DNA of 64,000 bases from JAJZVS01 sp963708095 (GTDB lineage: Bacteria > Pseudomonadota > Alphaproteobacteria > Acetobacterales > Acetobacteraceae). Location of the stretch: the NCBI GenBank assembly GCA_963708095.1, contig OY970182.1, forward strand, positions 2,480,001 through 2,544,000. Reading direction: 5' to 3'. The notes under the pieces were generated by a model. The model ran no database searches and was not told the origin of the DNA. It saw only the letters and a list, made by a program, of their open reading frames with translations. Below are positions 34,025-42,978 of the stretch, one piece after another. A program made the translations under genes and the position numbers. Every line of letters starts with the position of its first letter. Position 1 is the stretch's first letter.

Positions 34025-34935
34025 GCCGCGACTTCCATGCCGTCGTAGGCGATTTCCCAACCCGCCACCTCGACCATGCGCCGTTCGGGGGAATCCTCGA
34101 TCAGCGTCGGGTTGGTGTTGTTAAGGTGGATGAAGATGCGCCGCCCCGGAAGATCGGCAAGCCGTGCGAGCGAACCCTCGGGGCCGGACATCGACACGTG
34201 CCCCATCCGCCGCCCGGTCTTGGAGCCGACATCTGCTACGAGCATTTCGTCGTCGGTGAACAGCGTACCGTCGAAGAAGACCACATCCGCCTGGCGCAGA
34301 ATCTCCCGCACCGCAGGTGTGACGTCGGCGCAACTCGGAGCGATCAGGATGCTGCGGCCGCCCCCCCGCACCAGCGCGGCGTAGGTGGGGCCCGGCGCCG
34401 GCTGCGCGGCGGCGCGATCCTCGAGGTAGAGCGGACTCTTTCCGGGCATCGGCAGCAGGGTCAAGGTGAGCCCATAGCCGCCGTCGATTTCCTGCCAAGG
34501 GGGCACCGCGACCCGCTCCACCAGCGTGGGATCGAGCACGTCAAATACCGGATTGGACTGCAGCACGTCGAGGATCGGCTGGGGAGCGAACACGCGGAAG
34601 GCCGCGGCTTCGCGCAAGACCAGCAGCCCACCGATGGCGTCGATATCCGCGTTGAGCACGCCCACCCCGCTGATCGGGGTATGCCTCGCTCCCTCGCGGG
34701 GCGTAAGGACGCCGCTCACGCATATTTGTTCGCGCAGGTCGGGCGACGCGCCGACGACGAGCCAATGATCCATATCGGCCGAGATCGCTACGCTCACTTG
34801 CGTGCGCCGCCGCACACGAGATCCGTCCGTGCGTGCAAGGGAGCAGACGCGGCATCGGCAGTTCCACTGCGGGACGCCGCCGCCCGCCGCCGAGCCCAAA
34901 ACCACGGCCCTCAGCTGCGCCTTACCCTCCCGCAT
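34021..34935 (-). CDS. pqqB: PQQ biosynthesis protein PqqB (metallo-beta-lactamase fold)
   Basis: A 304-residue PqqB, thought to hydroxylate the tyrosine of the PQQ precursor. It opens with VVLGSAAGGGVPQWNCRCRV, whose Cys26, Cys28 and Cys31 match the zinc site near the N-terminus. The degenerate lactamase core (VGVLNADIDAIGGLLVLRE), FFDGTLFTDDEM, GRRMGHVSMSGPEGSL and IFIHLNNTNPTLIEDSPER are all present. It starts 21 bases after pqqA and overlaps pqqC. Confidence 0.95.
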   Translation of the reverse strand: MREGKAQLRAVVLGSAAGGGVPQWNCRCRVCSLARTDGSRVRRRTQVSVAISADMDHWLVVGASPDLREQICVSGVLTPREGARHTPISGVGVLNADIDAIGGLLVLREAAAFRVFAPQPILDVLQSNPVFDVLDPTLVERVAVPPWQEIDGGYGLTLTLLPMPGKSPLYLEDRAAAQPAPGPTYAALVRGGGRSILIAPSCADVTPAVREILRQADVVFFDGTLFTDDEMLVADVGSKTGRRMGHVSMSGPEGSLARLADLPGRRIFIHLNNTNPTLIEDSPERRMVEVAGWEIAYDGMEVAA

Positions 34936-34956
34936 ACGCGGATACTACGGGCGCGG

Positions 34957-35034
34957 TTAGAGTTCACCCGGAAAGTAGCCGTTGATCTCCATGCCGATGC
35001 AGATTTCGCGGATCGTGGGGCGTTTCCATGCCAT
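34957..35034 (-). CDS. pqqA: PQQ precursor peptide PqqA
   Basis: A 25-residue peptide beginning MAWKRPTIREICIGMEING. It carries the crosslinked pair of PqqA: Glu16 and Tyr20 in EINGY. It is the ribosomal substrate from which PQQ is cut. CAGGAG lies before the ATG at 35034. It heads pqqABCDE, 21 bases before pqqB, with a good promoter upstream. The gene is too short for routine gene calling. Confidence 0.95.
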   Translation of the reverse strand: MAWKRPTIREICIGMEINGYFPGEL

Positions 35035-35096
35035 GGCGGATTCTCCTGTCTTCTTGGTTGCCGGGCGCATTACTACCGGATCATTGCACCCATTTG

Positions 35097-35125
35097 TTAC
35101 TAGCTCTCGCGGTCCCAGCTGTCAA
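35097..35125 (-). promoter_or_regulatory. Sigma-70-type promoter for pqqABCDE
   Basis: On the minus strand a consensus TTGACA (35125-35120) is followed 17 bases later by TAGTAA (35102-35097), about 60 bases before the pqqA start. No sigma-54 element was found here, so the cofactor operon may be expressed independently of the xoxF and gfa promoters. Confidence 0.6.
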
Positions 35126-35142
35126 CTCCGAATCGTCCCTCC

Positions 35143-36252
35143 CTAATATGTCAGCACGGTTCTGATACTTTCACCGCGGCGCAGCAAATCAAACCCCGCG
35201 TTGATCTGGTCAAACGGCAAGACATGCGTGATCAGATCGTCAATGTTGATCTTCCCGTCCATATACCAGTCAACGATCTTCGGGACGTCGGTCCGCCCGC
35301 GGGCGCCGCCGAACGCCGTTCCCTTCCACACCCGGCCGGTGACCAATTGGAACGGCCGAGTCGCGATCTCCTGCCCGGCGCCGGCGACCCCGATGATCAC
35401 CGACGTGCCCCACCCGCGGTGGCAACACTCGAGCGCCTGGCGCATGAGCTTCACGTTGCCGATGCACTCGAAAGAATAGTCCGCACCGCCGTCGGTCAGT
35501 TCGATCAGATGGGCCACCAGGTCCTTTCCGACCTCGTTCGGATTGACGAAATGTGTCATGCCGAACTTCTCCGCCGCTGGCTTCCGCGCGTTGTTGATGT
35601 CCACGCCGACGATCATGTTGGCGCCGACCATGCGCGCGCCTTGAATCACATTGAGGCCGATACCGCCGAGCCCGAACACCACGACGTTGTCGCCGGGCTG
35701 CACCTTCGCCGTGTTGATGACCGCCCCGATCCCGGTGGTGACACCGCAGCCGATGTAGCAGACCTTGTCGAACGGTGCGTCCTGCCTGATTTTCGCGACC
35801 GCGATCTCCGGCAGCACAGTGTAGTTGGCGAAGGTCGAGCAGCCCATGTAGTGCATCACCGGGGCGCCCTGGCACGAGAACCGGCTGGTGCCGTCCGGCA
35901 TCAGGCCCTTGCCCTGGGTGGCCCGGATCGCGGTGCACAGGTTGGTCTTGCGCGACAGGCAGGCTTTGCACTGCCGGCACTCCGGCGTGTACAGCGGAAT
36001 CACGTGATCGCCGCGCCCCACGCTTGTAACGCCCGCCCCGATATCGACCACAATGCCGGCGCCCTCATGGCCGAGGATCGCCGGGAAGATGCCTTCCGGA
36101 TCGGCGCCGGAGAGCGTGTATTCGTCAGTGTGGCAGATCCCGGTAGCCTTGATCTCCACCAGGACCTCGCCGGCCTTCGGTCCCTCCAATTGCACCGTGT
36201 CGAGCGACAGCGGGGTAGCGGCCTTCCAGGCGATTGCCGCACGCACATCCAT
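35143..36252 (-). CDS. frmA: S-(hydroxymethyl)glutathione dehydrogenase (class III ADH)
   Basis: A 369-residue class III alcohol dehydrogenase that oxidises the formaldehyde-glutathione adduct to S-formylglutathione with NAD. Marks are TGICHTDEYTLSGADPEG, GHEGAGIV, the structural zinc loop PECRQCKACLSRKTNLC, TRFSC-like SRFSCQG, CYIGCGVTTGIGAVINTA and GLGGIGLNVIQGARMVGA. It follows gfa by 15 bases on the same strand. S-formylglutathione hydrolase is not in the window. With XoxF nearby, its job is formaldehyde oxidation during methanol use. Confidence 0.95.
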   Translation of the reverse strand: MDVRAAIAWKAATPLSLDTVQLEGPKAGEVLVEIKATGICHTDEYTLSGADPEGIFPAILGHEGAGIVVDIGAGVTSVGRGDHVIPLYTPECRQCKACLSRKTNLCTAIRATQGKGLMPDGTSRFSCQGAPVMHYMGCSTFANYTVLPEIAVAKIRQDAPFDKVCYIGCGVTTGIGAVINTAKVQPGDNVVVFGLGGIGLNVIQGARMVGANMIVGVDINNARKPAAEKFGMTHFVNPNEVGKDLVAHLIELTDGGADYSFECIGNVKLMRQALECCHRGWGTSVIIGVAGAGQEIATRPFQLVTGRVWKGTAFGGARGRTDVPKIVDWYMDGKINIDDLITHVLPFDQINAGFDLLRRGESIRTVLTY

Positions 36253-36267
36253 GGTCGCTGGCGCTCC

Positions 36268-36846
36268 TCAGGCCGGGAGAACGCCGGCAGCCTTCGCGAC
36301 GTGGGTCGCGATGGCGTCCATCAGCGGCGGCGACAGGCAATCGTAGGGCTCAAGCTGGAGTTCTTCGAGTCGCGCGCGGATCGCGCCCATCTGCGACGGC
36401 GCCGTACCGGATTCGATGATGGACGAGACGAACGCCGCGAACCCGGGCGGGGCCCAGCCGCGCTCCGGCGACAGTTCGGTGTGGATGAAGTCGAGGCCAT
36501 AAAATGGATGGTTCTTGTTCTCGATGCGCCCGAACATGTGCACGCCACAGACCTTGCAGGCATGGCGCTGGATGGTGGCGGAGGGATCCACCACATGCAG
36601 TTTCTCGGCGTGCTCGGCGACGGTCAGCTTGTCGCGCGGCACCACACCGACGACCGAGAAGGTGGCTCCTGCCGGCTTCCAGCATTTGGTACAGCCGCAG
36701 GCGTGGTTATAGGCGACCTGACTGTCCACCCGCACGACGACCTGGTCGCTCCCGCATTTGCAACGCAAGGTCCCGCCGGCGAAGTCTGGTGCCGCCGCCT
36801 TGAGGCCGTTGTCCACCGCCGGGTGAATCGAGATCGCACTTGGCAT
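36268..36846 (-). CDS. gfa: S-(hydroxymethyl)glutathione synthase
   Basis: A 192-residue Gfa zinc enzyme that speeds condensation of formaldehyde with glutathione. Cysteine motifs RCKCGS, HACGCTKCWKP and HACKVCGVHMFG (zinc ligands) and GWAPPGFAAFVSSIIESG are typical. It is the first gene of gfa-frmA; AGGGAGAAGG lies before the ATG. A consensus sigma-54 promoter lies about 310 bases upstream (37157-37171), leaving a leader of about 300 bases. Confidence 0.92.
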   Translation of the reverse strand: MPSAISIHPAVDNGLKAAAPDFAGGTLRCKCGSDQVVVRVDSQVAYNHACGCTKCWKPAGATFSVVGVVPRDKLTVAEHAEKLHVVDPSATIQRHACKVCGVHMFGRIENKNHPFYGLDFIHTELSPERGWAPPGFAAFVSSIIESGTAPSQMGAIRARLEELQLEPYDCLSPPLMDAIATHVAKAAGVLPA

Positions 36847-37156
36847 CGCCCTTCTCCCTGTAGGTCCCGCGTCACTGTTGTGCGGCTATACCGCGCCATG
36901 GATGACGTTCGCCCTTGCATGGCCCCCGGTGCGGTCGGCGCCCGGGCAGTCGTCCACTTCCCGCGGTCGCTGCGTGATCCTGAAGCGCGCCGGCAACCGG
37001 CGGCGCCCGGCGCTGCTCAATCCCTCCCCGACGGGGTCGCCCGCTCCCGCTTTCAAGTACATCGGCCGCGACTTCCATTGGTGTCTTCAGGGACCGTAGG
37101 ACAGTTCACCTGTCCGCGGCCATGTCGTGTCGTAGCAGTACATACCGCATTATACC
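36847..37156 (-). other. Long leader between the sigma-54 promoter and gfa
   Basis: About 300 bases that would be transcribed ahead of gfa if the sigma-54 promoter is used. I see no gene; a small dyad (GGACAG-N5-CTGTCC, 37099-37115) is the only clear structure. A TATAAT hexamer follows the -12 box on the same strand but has no good -35 partner. Confidence 0.45.
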
Positions 37157-37171
37157 GCAAGAGTTGTGCCA
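37157..37171 (-). promoter_or_regulatory. Sigma-54 promoter of gfa-frmA
   Basis: On the minus strand the sequence reads TGGCAC-AACTC-TTGC, a full match to the sigma-54 -24/-12 consensus with the required spacing (GG and GC separated by ten bases). It points toward gfa. A sigma-54 activator gene is divergent, beginning at 37365. Confidence 0.75.
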
Positions 37172-37364
37172 GAACATGCAATTCGCGTAATCTCGCCGGA
37201 TTCAACCCGTTCGGAGCGTCCGACTGAGACGGCATCCGCGACGATGCATCAAAGGCGTGACAGGCACCCGGAAAAGGGCGACACTCTGTATCGTACACAA
37301 GAGACTGGAAGGTCCGGCCCATGCCCTCCTTGCGGGGTGCCGGGACCAAGGGGGACGTCCGGGA

Positions 37365-39398
37365 ATGGTTACAGCCACCTTCGGGACGCAGAGCCAAGAT
37401 CTGCCGCCGAGCGCAGCAACGGCGAGAAGCCACGTCGCGTCAGACCCGGGCGGCGGCGCCGACGCGGTCACCGAATTCCTCGGTCCGCAGAGCGAGGCTT
37501 ACGCGGTCGCAGCTTGGGAGCGTTGTCTGACCAGTTACGGCCTCGAACCCCGTGGCCCGCCCCCGAGCGAGCAGATCAGCAGCAAGGTCCTGGAGCGACG
37601 GCGGGCTCAGTTGGGGCCCCTCGCCCAGATCGTGCGTGCCGAGATGCGCCGGCTGTTCGGTCAGATTGCGCCGTCTCGCTATCTCCTGCTGCTGACGGAT
37701 GCGGACGGCGTGATCCTCGAGCGGATGTGCGAGCCCGGCCACGAGGAACTGCTGCGACGGGTCGACCTCGCACCCGGCTTCATCTGGGACGAGCGCCACG
37801 AGGGCACCAACGGCCCCGGCACGTGTCTGCACGATCGCCTGCCCCGGCTGATCCATCGCAAGGAGCACTTCTTCGCCCGCAATGCCCGCATGACGTGCTC
37901 CGCCGCGCCGCTCTGGGGACCAAACGGCCAGTTGCTGGGCGCTCTCGACGCCTCCCATTTCAATTGCGCCGACAGCCGGCAGAGCCAGGTGCCGACCCTT
38001 GCGCTCGTCAGCACGTCGACGCGGATCATCGAGCAGGCGTATTTCACCAGCAGTTTCAAAGATTGCTGGATCCTCCGCTTTCACGAACAGGCGGAAATGG
38101 TCGGCCAGCTTCAGGCGGCGATGCTGGCGGTGGACGAGCACGGCCGCATCCGCGCCGCGGACAGCACGGCCCCGGCGCGCCTCGCAACCGACGGACACGA
38201 GGCCCTGGTTGGCCGCGGCATCGGCGAACTGTTCGATATTTCTGCCGATCGTCTTTTTGCCGATGCACGTAGTCGCCCTTGCCAAGCCTGGCCGGTGACC
38301 AGCCGCAAGGCGCACCTGCTCTATGCCGGCACCTGGCCTCCGCAGGAACCGCCGCCTGCAATCTGGCAGGTTGCCGGCGCAGTGCGCGGCGCCGCAGCGC
38401 CGGCATTGCTTCGCATTCGCCGCATGGATCTGTCGCAATGCGGCCGGGGCGATCCCGTCATGGCGCACAACGCATGGTGTGCCGAACGGGTGATGAACCG
38501 GGACGTCCATATCCTGCTGCAAGGCGAGACGGGCACCGGGAAGGACACCTTCGCGCGTGCCATCCATCAGAGCGGCGATCGTCGCGACAAGCCATTCGTT
38601 GCGCTGAGCTGCGCCGCGATTCCGGAAAGCCTGATCGAAAGTGAGCTGTTCGGCTATGATGCGGGCGCTTTTACCGGCGCCCGCGTCGGCGGCATGCGCG
38701 GCAAGGTGGTGGCGGCACAAGGCGGGACGCTGTTTCTCGACGAAATCGGGGACATGCCGCTGCCGCTACAGGCCCGCCTGTTACGCCTGCTCGAGGAGAA
38801 GGAGGTGATGCCGCTCGGCAGCACCCGCGCCATCTCGGTCGATGTGCGCGTGATCAGCGCGACAAACTGCGATCTCGGCCGGATGGTGGTCGATGGCACG
38901 TTCCGCAAGGACCTTTTCTACCGCCTGGCCGGCCTGGTCCTCACCTTGCCGCCGTTGCGGGAGCGCCAGGATCGCGAGCAGCTCATCCATAGCGTCGCTG
39001 CCGAGGAAAGCGGCGATGCCGATATCGCTTTCGCACCGGAAGCGCTGCGTGCGCTGCTTGCGCATCACTGGCCAGGGAATATTCGGGAATTGCGCAACGT
39101 ACTTGTCACCGCAATCGCGCTCAGCAGTGACCGGCGGATTGAGCGGATGTACCTGCCGCCGAGACTCGGCGAAGCCACGCCCGGCAACCCGCCGGCCCCT
39201 CCCGAGCCGGAGAAGCCGGAGGCGGCCGTGAGCCCGCTCGCCGCCGCCGAGCGCGAACGTCTGCTGCTCGAGCTTAAGCGCCGCCATTGGAATGCAACCG
39301 CGACTGCAGCGGCGCTCGGTATCAGCCGCAACACGCTCTATCGCAAGCTCCGCAAGTACGGCGTTCGCGTCGCGGCGGACGGCGGGGACGGCGCCTGA
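37365..39398 (+). CDS. Sigma-54-dependent activator, AcoR-type (GAF-AAA-Fis)
   Basis: A 677-residue enhancer-binding protein. The N-terminal sensing region has a GAF-like part (RYLLLLTDADGVILERM, FIWDERHEGTNGPGTCLHD) typical of AcoR-type regulators of alcohol and acetoin catabolism. The AAA+ domain has Walker A GETGTGKD (387-394), the sigma-54 contact loop GAFTGA (434-439) and Walker B TLFLDEIGD. A Fis helix-turn-helix ends it (NATATAAALGISRNTLYRKL). The ATG at 37365 has GGGGGA upstream; the frame is open from 37257. It lies between two sigma-54-promoted units, gfa-frmA (divergent) and xoxFGJ (convergent), and is the likely activator of both (inference). Confidence 0.9.
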   Translation: MVTATFGTQSQDLPPSAATARSHVASDPGGGADAVTEFLGPQSEAYAVAAWERCLTSYGLEPRGPPPSEQISSKVLERRRAQLGPLAQIVRAEMRRLFGQIAPSRYLLLLTDADGVILERMCEPGHEELLRRVDLAPGFIWDERHEGTNGPGTCLHDRLPRLIHRKEHFFARNARMTCSAAPLWGPNGQLLGALDASHFNCADSRQSQVPTLALVSTSTRIIEQAYFTSSFKDCWILRFHEQAEMVGQLQAAMLAVDEHGRIRAADSTAPARLATDGHEALVGRGIGELFDISADRLFADARSRPCQAWPVTSRKAHLLYAGTWPPQEPPPAIWQVAGAVRGAAAPALLRIRRMDLSQCGRGDPVMAHNAWCAERVMNRDVHILLQGETGTGKDTFARAIHQSGDRRDKPFVALSCAAIPESLIESELFGYDAGAFTGARVGGMRGKVVAAQGGTLFLDEIGDMPLPLQARLLRLLEEKEVMPLGSTRAISVDVRVISATNCDLGRMVVDGTFRKDLFYRLAGLVLTLPPLRERQDREQLIHSVAAEESGDADIAFAPEALRALLAHHWPGNIRELRNVLVTAIALSSDRRIERMYLPPRLGEATPGNPPAPPEPEKPEAAVSPLAAAERERLLLELKRRHWNATATAAALGISRNTLYRKLRKYGVRVAADGGDGA

Positions 39399-39407
39399 CG
39401 CGCCGGC

Positions 39408-40301
39408 TCAGCCGCCGGCGAAGATCAGCTGATCGCGGTTGTCGAGCAACGGAATGCCGTAGCTTTCCAGGATTTGCCTGATTTCGGGTTGCGCATGCGC
39501 GATCGCCGCGTTGAGGCGCCGACGCCATGCCGTTTCGCCCGTGCGGACACCCATCACGATACTGAATGCCATCGGCGCGGCAGAGGATTCATGCAACAAG
39601 GGCGCGATAGCCAGTTCGTCCTTCGACCGTTTGGCGAAATATCCCGCGATCGGTCCCCACAGCACGCCGACGTCGATCTTGCCATGCTCGAGATCCTGCA
39701 CAAGGTGCCGGGCGGGCGCAAAAAAGCGCAGATTGACCGACAGCTCATACGCATGAACGTGGTCGAGCAGATTGTCCTCGGCAAGGATCGTTGCCGGTGG
39801 CGTACCCGCGATGACACCGATCCGCTTGCCTTTGAGCCGCGGGTCTTCCAGGCTGTTGATGCTATGAAATCCGCTGTGGCGCCGATATATCAATGCGTAG
39901 ACGGATCTATAATAGGCGTTGGAATTGGCCACCTGGGTGAAGCCCTGGGTAAGGCCCATCACCACATCGCAGCGATAGGCATCGAGCGTGAGCTGCAGAA
40001 ACCCGAACACCTGCGGCTGCCAGGTGAAGCCGAGCTTCTTGCCAAGATCCTTGGCGAGCATGCCGGCGATCTGGTTCTCGAAGCCCTGGCGGGCCTGGTT
40101 CGAGAACGGCAGATTGTTCGGATCGGCGCAGACGCGGAACACGTGCGGGTCCACGAGCTCCGCGCCGATGCCGAGCCCGGGAGCCTGGGCCATGGCGCGA
40201 CCGCCAGCCCCGAACAGGAACAGCAGTGCGAGCAGCCCGCACAGGGTGCGCGCGCCTGCAGTCCGGAACCGTGCCTGGGCTACTGCGGGATGCCAAGGCA
40301 T
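39408..40301 (-). CDS. xoxJ: XoxJ/MoxJ-like periplasmic binding protein
   Basis: A 297-residue exported protein of the solute-binding fold. The signal is TLCGLLALLFLFGAGGRAMAQA; the mature part begins VDPHVFRVCADPNNLPFSN, the hallmark of the quinoprotein-associated XoxJ/MoxJ group, and continues KKLGFTWQPQVFGFL and DVVMGLTQGF. XoxJ binds XoxF and is thought to help its activation. The start overlaps the xoxG 3' end by 22 bases; the exact N-terminus is uncertain. It ends 9 bases from the convergent sigma-54 activator gene. Confidence 0.9.
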   Translation of the reverse strand: MPWHPAVAQARFRTAGARTLCGLLALLFLFGAGGRAMAQAPGLGIGAELVDPHVFRVCADPNNLPFSNQARQGFENQIAGMLAKDLGKKLGFTWQPQVFGFLQLTLDAYRCDVVMGLTQGFTQVANSNAYYRSVYALIYRRHSGFHSINSLEDPRLKGKRIGVIAGTPPATILAEDNLLDHVHAYELSVNLRFFAPARHLVQDLEHGKIDVGVLWGPIAGYFAKRSKDELAIAPLLHESSAAPMAFSIVMGVRTGETAWRRRLNAAIAHAQPEIRQILESYGIPLLDNRDQLIFAGG

Positions 40302-40807
40302 TCGTACGAAGCCTTGTCGAAGCCCTTGGGCGGCGGCGCGTGCTTGTCAGGCCGGCCGCGGCCAAGCGCGCCGGTCGATCGGGCGCGCAGATACGAGTAG
40401 ATCTCGTTTATGAAGCACATCACATTCTTGTTCATCCCCTCGGCCGGCATCACCAGGTCCTGCGACGAACTCACCGCCCGTTTGCCCCCCGCAACCGTGG
40501 CGAGGAACTGCGCATAGGTAAGATTCTTGAGCGAATCCGTCAGCGCCGGCGCGTATGAGGAGCCCGAACCATCCGGCCCGTGGCAAACAAGGCAGATGGA
40601 ATTGTACCGCAGATAGCCGACAAACGTTCCCCAATCGACTGTGCCGTCCTTGGCGATATGATAGGTGGGAACGCCGTCCTTGTCGGTCCACAGGCCGCCG
40701 TTCTCGCTAGTGGCTTTGGGATTGCCGGGGCCGGTGGCCCGCGCGGCACCGCCGTCCGTGATCGCAATCGCAACCCCGATCAGAAGAATGCACAGGTAAC
40801 GCGTCAT
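40280..40807 (-). CDS. xoxG: Cytochrome c electron acceptor of XoxF
   Basis: A 175-residue exported c-type cytochrome with one haem site CLVCH (Cys72, Cys75, His76) and a likely Met ligand in VMPAEGM. The signal is MTRYLCILLIGVAIA. Position directly after xoxF, and similarity of SICLVCHGPDGSGSSYAPALTDSL to XoxG/MxaG-type cytochromes, identify it as the primary electron acceptor. The ATG at 40807 follows a GGAGAGGGGG stretch at a rather long distance. A strong hairpin sits between xoxF and this gene. Confidence 0.9.
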   Translation of the reverse strand: MTRYLCILLIGVAIAITDGGAARATGPGNPKATSENGGLWTDKDGVPTYHIAKDGTVDWGTFVGYLRYNSICLVCHGPDGSGSSYAPALTDSLKNLTYAQFLATVAGGKRAVSSSQDLVMPAEGMNKNVMCFINEIYSYLRARSTGALGRGRPDKHAPPPKGFDKASYECLGIPQ

Positions 40808-40842
40808 GACTTTGAGACCCCCTCTCCGGTACGGCAGTTGTA

Positions 40843-40876
40843 GGGCCCGGCACCCCAGTGGCGGGATGCCGGGCCC
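40843..40876 (-). promoter_or_regulatory. Hairpin between xoxF and xoxG
   Basis: A perfect 10-bp stem (GGGCCCGGCA with TGCCGGGCCC) and a 14-base loop lie 31 bases after the xoxF stop, with no T-run. It could stabilise the xoxF mRNA end or attenuate xoxG-xoxJ relative to xoxF. Confidence 0.5.
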
Positions 40877-40907
40877 AGGTCTTGTCACGTTTCAGTCGGT
40901 CGGACGA

Positions 40908-42758
40908 TCACGACGCCGGCAGCGCAAACACCGTGAGCTGGCCGCCAAGTGCCGTATAGTCCTTCAGCGCGGCATAGCCGCCCACCGCCCCGAGGCCGGC
41001 ATGCGGATCCGTGAGCCCCGCCGCCAGGCCGATGCCCGCCCAACCGCCGACGCCCGACAACACGGCGACGTACTGCTTGCCGTCATGCATGTATGTCATT
41101 ACGTTGCCGATGATCCCGGATGGCGTCTTGAAGTTGTACAGGACCTTGCCGGTCTTGGCATCGACGACGCGGAGGTAGCCCTTCAGCGTGCCGTACATCA
41201 CCACGTTGCCGGCGGTGGCGAGCGCGCCGCCCCAGTCGGAGAACTGGTCCTTGATCTGCCAGACGGTCTTGCCTGTCACCGGATTGAACGCGATGAACCG
41301 GCCCATGTAGCCGCCCGACCCCGGGAACATCGAGAGCGTCGCGCCGACATAGGGCTGCCCGGCGGTATAGGCGACCGGATACGGCTCATAGTCCATGCAG
41401 ACATGGTTGGTCGGCACGTAGAACAGCTCGGTATTAGGATCGAACGCCGCCGGCTGCTCGTCTTTCGAGCCGAGCGCGGCCGGGCAGATGCCCTTGTAGT
41501 TGACGTTGACGCCATGTGAACCCGGCGCATATTTCGCCACCACCGATGGCCGTCCGTAATCCGGGCTGGACCGGTTCATGTCCACCCCGGTCGTCCAGTT
41601 GACGTCGGGGTCGTATTTGTGGACCGCGATCAGCTCGCCGTTGGCGCGGTTCAGCACATAGGCGAGGCCGTTGCGGTCGAAGTGGACCAAGGTCGGCACT
41701 TTCTGGCCATGGATGGTGAGATCGGCCAGGATCATCTCGTTCACACCGTCGTAGTCCCATTGGTCGTGCGGCGTCATCTGATAGACCCACTTGGCCACGC
41801 CGGTGTCCGGGTCACGCGCGAAGATGGTCATCGACCACCGGTTGTCGCCGGGCCGCTGGTTCGGGTTCCAGGTCGAGGGGTTGCCGGACCCATAGTAGAT
41901 CAGGTTGAGCCTGGGATCGTAGGACAGCCAGCCCCAGGTATCGCCCCCGCCGATTTTCCACTCGTCGCCCTTCCACGTCTTCAGGCTGGAATCCGGCCCG
42001 ACCGGCTTGCCCAGCTGGGTGGTGGTCTTCGGATTTATCAGGATCGCGTTGTCTGGCCCCTCCGAGTAGGCCTTCCAGATCAGGTGGCCGTCGGCGAGGC
42101 TGTAAGCGGCAAGGAAGCCCTGCACCCCGAATTCGCCGCCGGAAACGCCGACGATGACCTTATCGCCAATGATCAGCGGCGCACCGGTGCCGGTGGCCCC
42201 GATCTTGTAGCTCGCCACCTCGGTGCTCCAGTCAACCTTGCCGGTCTTGGCGTCCAGCGCCACCAGGGTGTTGTCCGCCTGATGCAGGATGATTCTGCCG
42301 TCGCCATAGGCGACGCCGCGGTTCACCGTATCGCAGCACATCACCGGGATCACTGCCGGGTTCTGGCGCGGCGTGTACTGCCACAGGATGCGTTCGTTGT
42401 GGTCGAGATCGAGTGCGTACACGGTATTCGGGAACGGCCCGACCAAGTACATGACGTTCCCGATCACCAGCGGCTGACCCTCATGCCCGCGCAGCACCCC
42501 GGTCGAGAAGGTCCACGCGACCTGCAGGCGGCTGGCGTCACCGGAATTGATCTGGTCCAGCTTCGAATACCGCCAGGATGCATAGTTCCCCGATGGTATC
42601 ACCCAGTCGTTGGGGTTCGCCGCCATGTGCTCGAGCGACATGGACGTTGCGTGCCCCGTTCCGCCCACCTGCCCAGCATGGGCGCCAGGTGGTGCGGCGA
42701 ACATCGCTATCAGCGCGCCGACCACCGCGCCCACGATCCACTGCGGGTTCCGAAACAT
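40908..42758 (-). CDS. xoxF: Lanthanide-dependent methanol dehydrogenase (PQQ)
   Basis: A 616-residue PQQ quinoprotein with eight-bladed propeller repeats and a signal peptide ending near AHAGQ. Active-site features are the vicinal disulfide Cys141-Cys142, Glu209 (GGEFG), Asn293 (GSGNPS) and the catalytic Asp335 in HDQWDYDGVN. The extra aspartate two residues on (Asp337; Ala in calcium-type MxaF) is the signature of rare-earth binding. It oxidises methanol and perhaps other alcohols in the periplasm, passing electrons to XoxG. The ATG at 42758 has GGGAGGA upstream. There is no small MxaI-type subunit gene. A sigma-54 promoter lies about 260 bases upstream. Confidence 0.96.
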   Translation of the reverse strand: MFRNPQWIVGAVVGALIAMFAAPPGAHAGQVGGTGHATSMSLEHMAANPNDWVIPSGNYASWRYSKLDQINSGDASRLQVAWTFSTGVLRGHEGQPLVIGNVMYLVGPFPNTVYALDLDHNERILWQYTPRQNPAVIPVMCCDTVNRGVAYGDGRIILHQADNTLVALDAKTGKVDWSTEVASYKIGATGTGAPLIIGDKVIVGVSGGEFGVQGFLAAYSLADGHLIWKAYSEGPDNAILINPKTTTQLGKPVGPDSSLKTWKGDEWKIGGGDTWGWLSYDPRLNLIYYGSGNPSTWNPNQRPGDNRWSMTIFARDPDTGVAKWVYQMTPHDQWDYDGVNEMILADLTIHGQKVPTLVHFDRNGLAYVLNRANGELIAVHKYDPDVNWTTGVDMNRSSPDYGRPSVVAKYAPGSHGVNVNYKGICPAALGSKDEQPAAFDPNTELFYVPTNHVCMDYEPYPVAYTAGQPYVGATLSMFPGSGGYMGRFIAFNPVTGKTVWQIKDQFSDWGGALATAGNVVMYGTLKGYLRVVDAKTGKVLYNFKTPSGIIGNVMTYMHDGKQYVAVLSGVGGWAGIGLAAGLTDPHAGLGAVGGYAALKDYTALGGQLTVFALPAS

Positions 42759-42978
42759 TCCTATTCCTCCCTTCGAGCCTTTACCAAGCCCCTTCTTCTG
42801 TCGCGGTATGGCGGCGAGCACGCGCCACCCTTTCGGGGGAGCGCGGTACCTGAGCCACCGTGCACGGCTTCCGGATCTGCCCGGCAGACAAGAGCTTGCG
42901 GTCTGAACGAACGGCGGTACCGCCGAAGCCCAAACTCTTGAAACCGCAGCTACCCGACGAAATCGCGCGCCTTTCGAT
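42759..42978 (-). other. xoxF leader region
   Basis: If the sigma-54 promoter at 43020-43034 is used, xoxF has a leader of about 250 bases. No gene is seen. It contains a perfect 12-bp palindrome (GGCGGTACCGCC, 42912-42923) and a looser CAGAC/GTCTG dyad next to it. Whether these act as protein or RNA elements is unknown. Confidence 0.45.
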
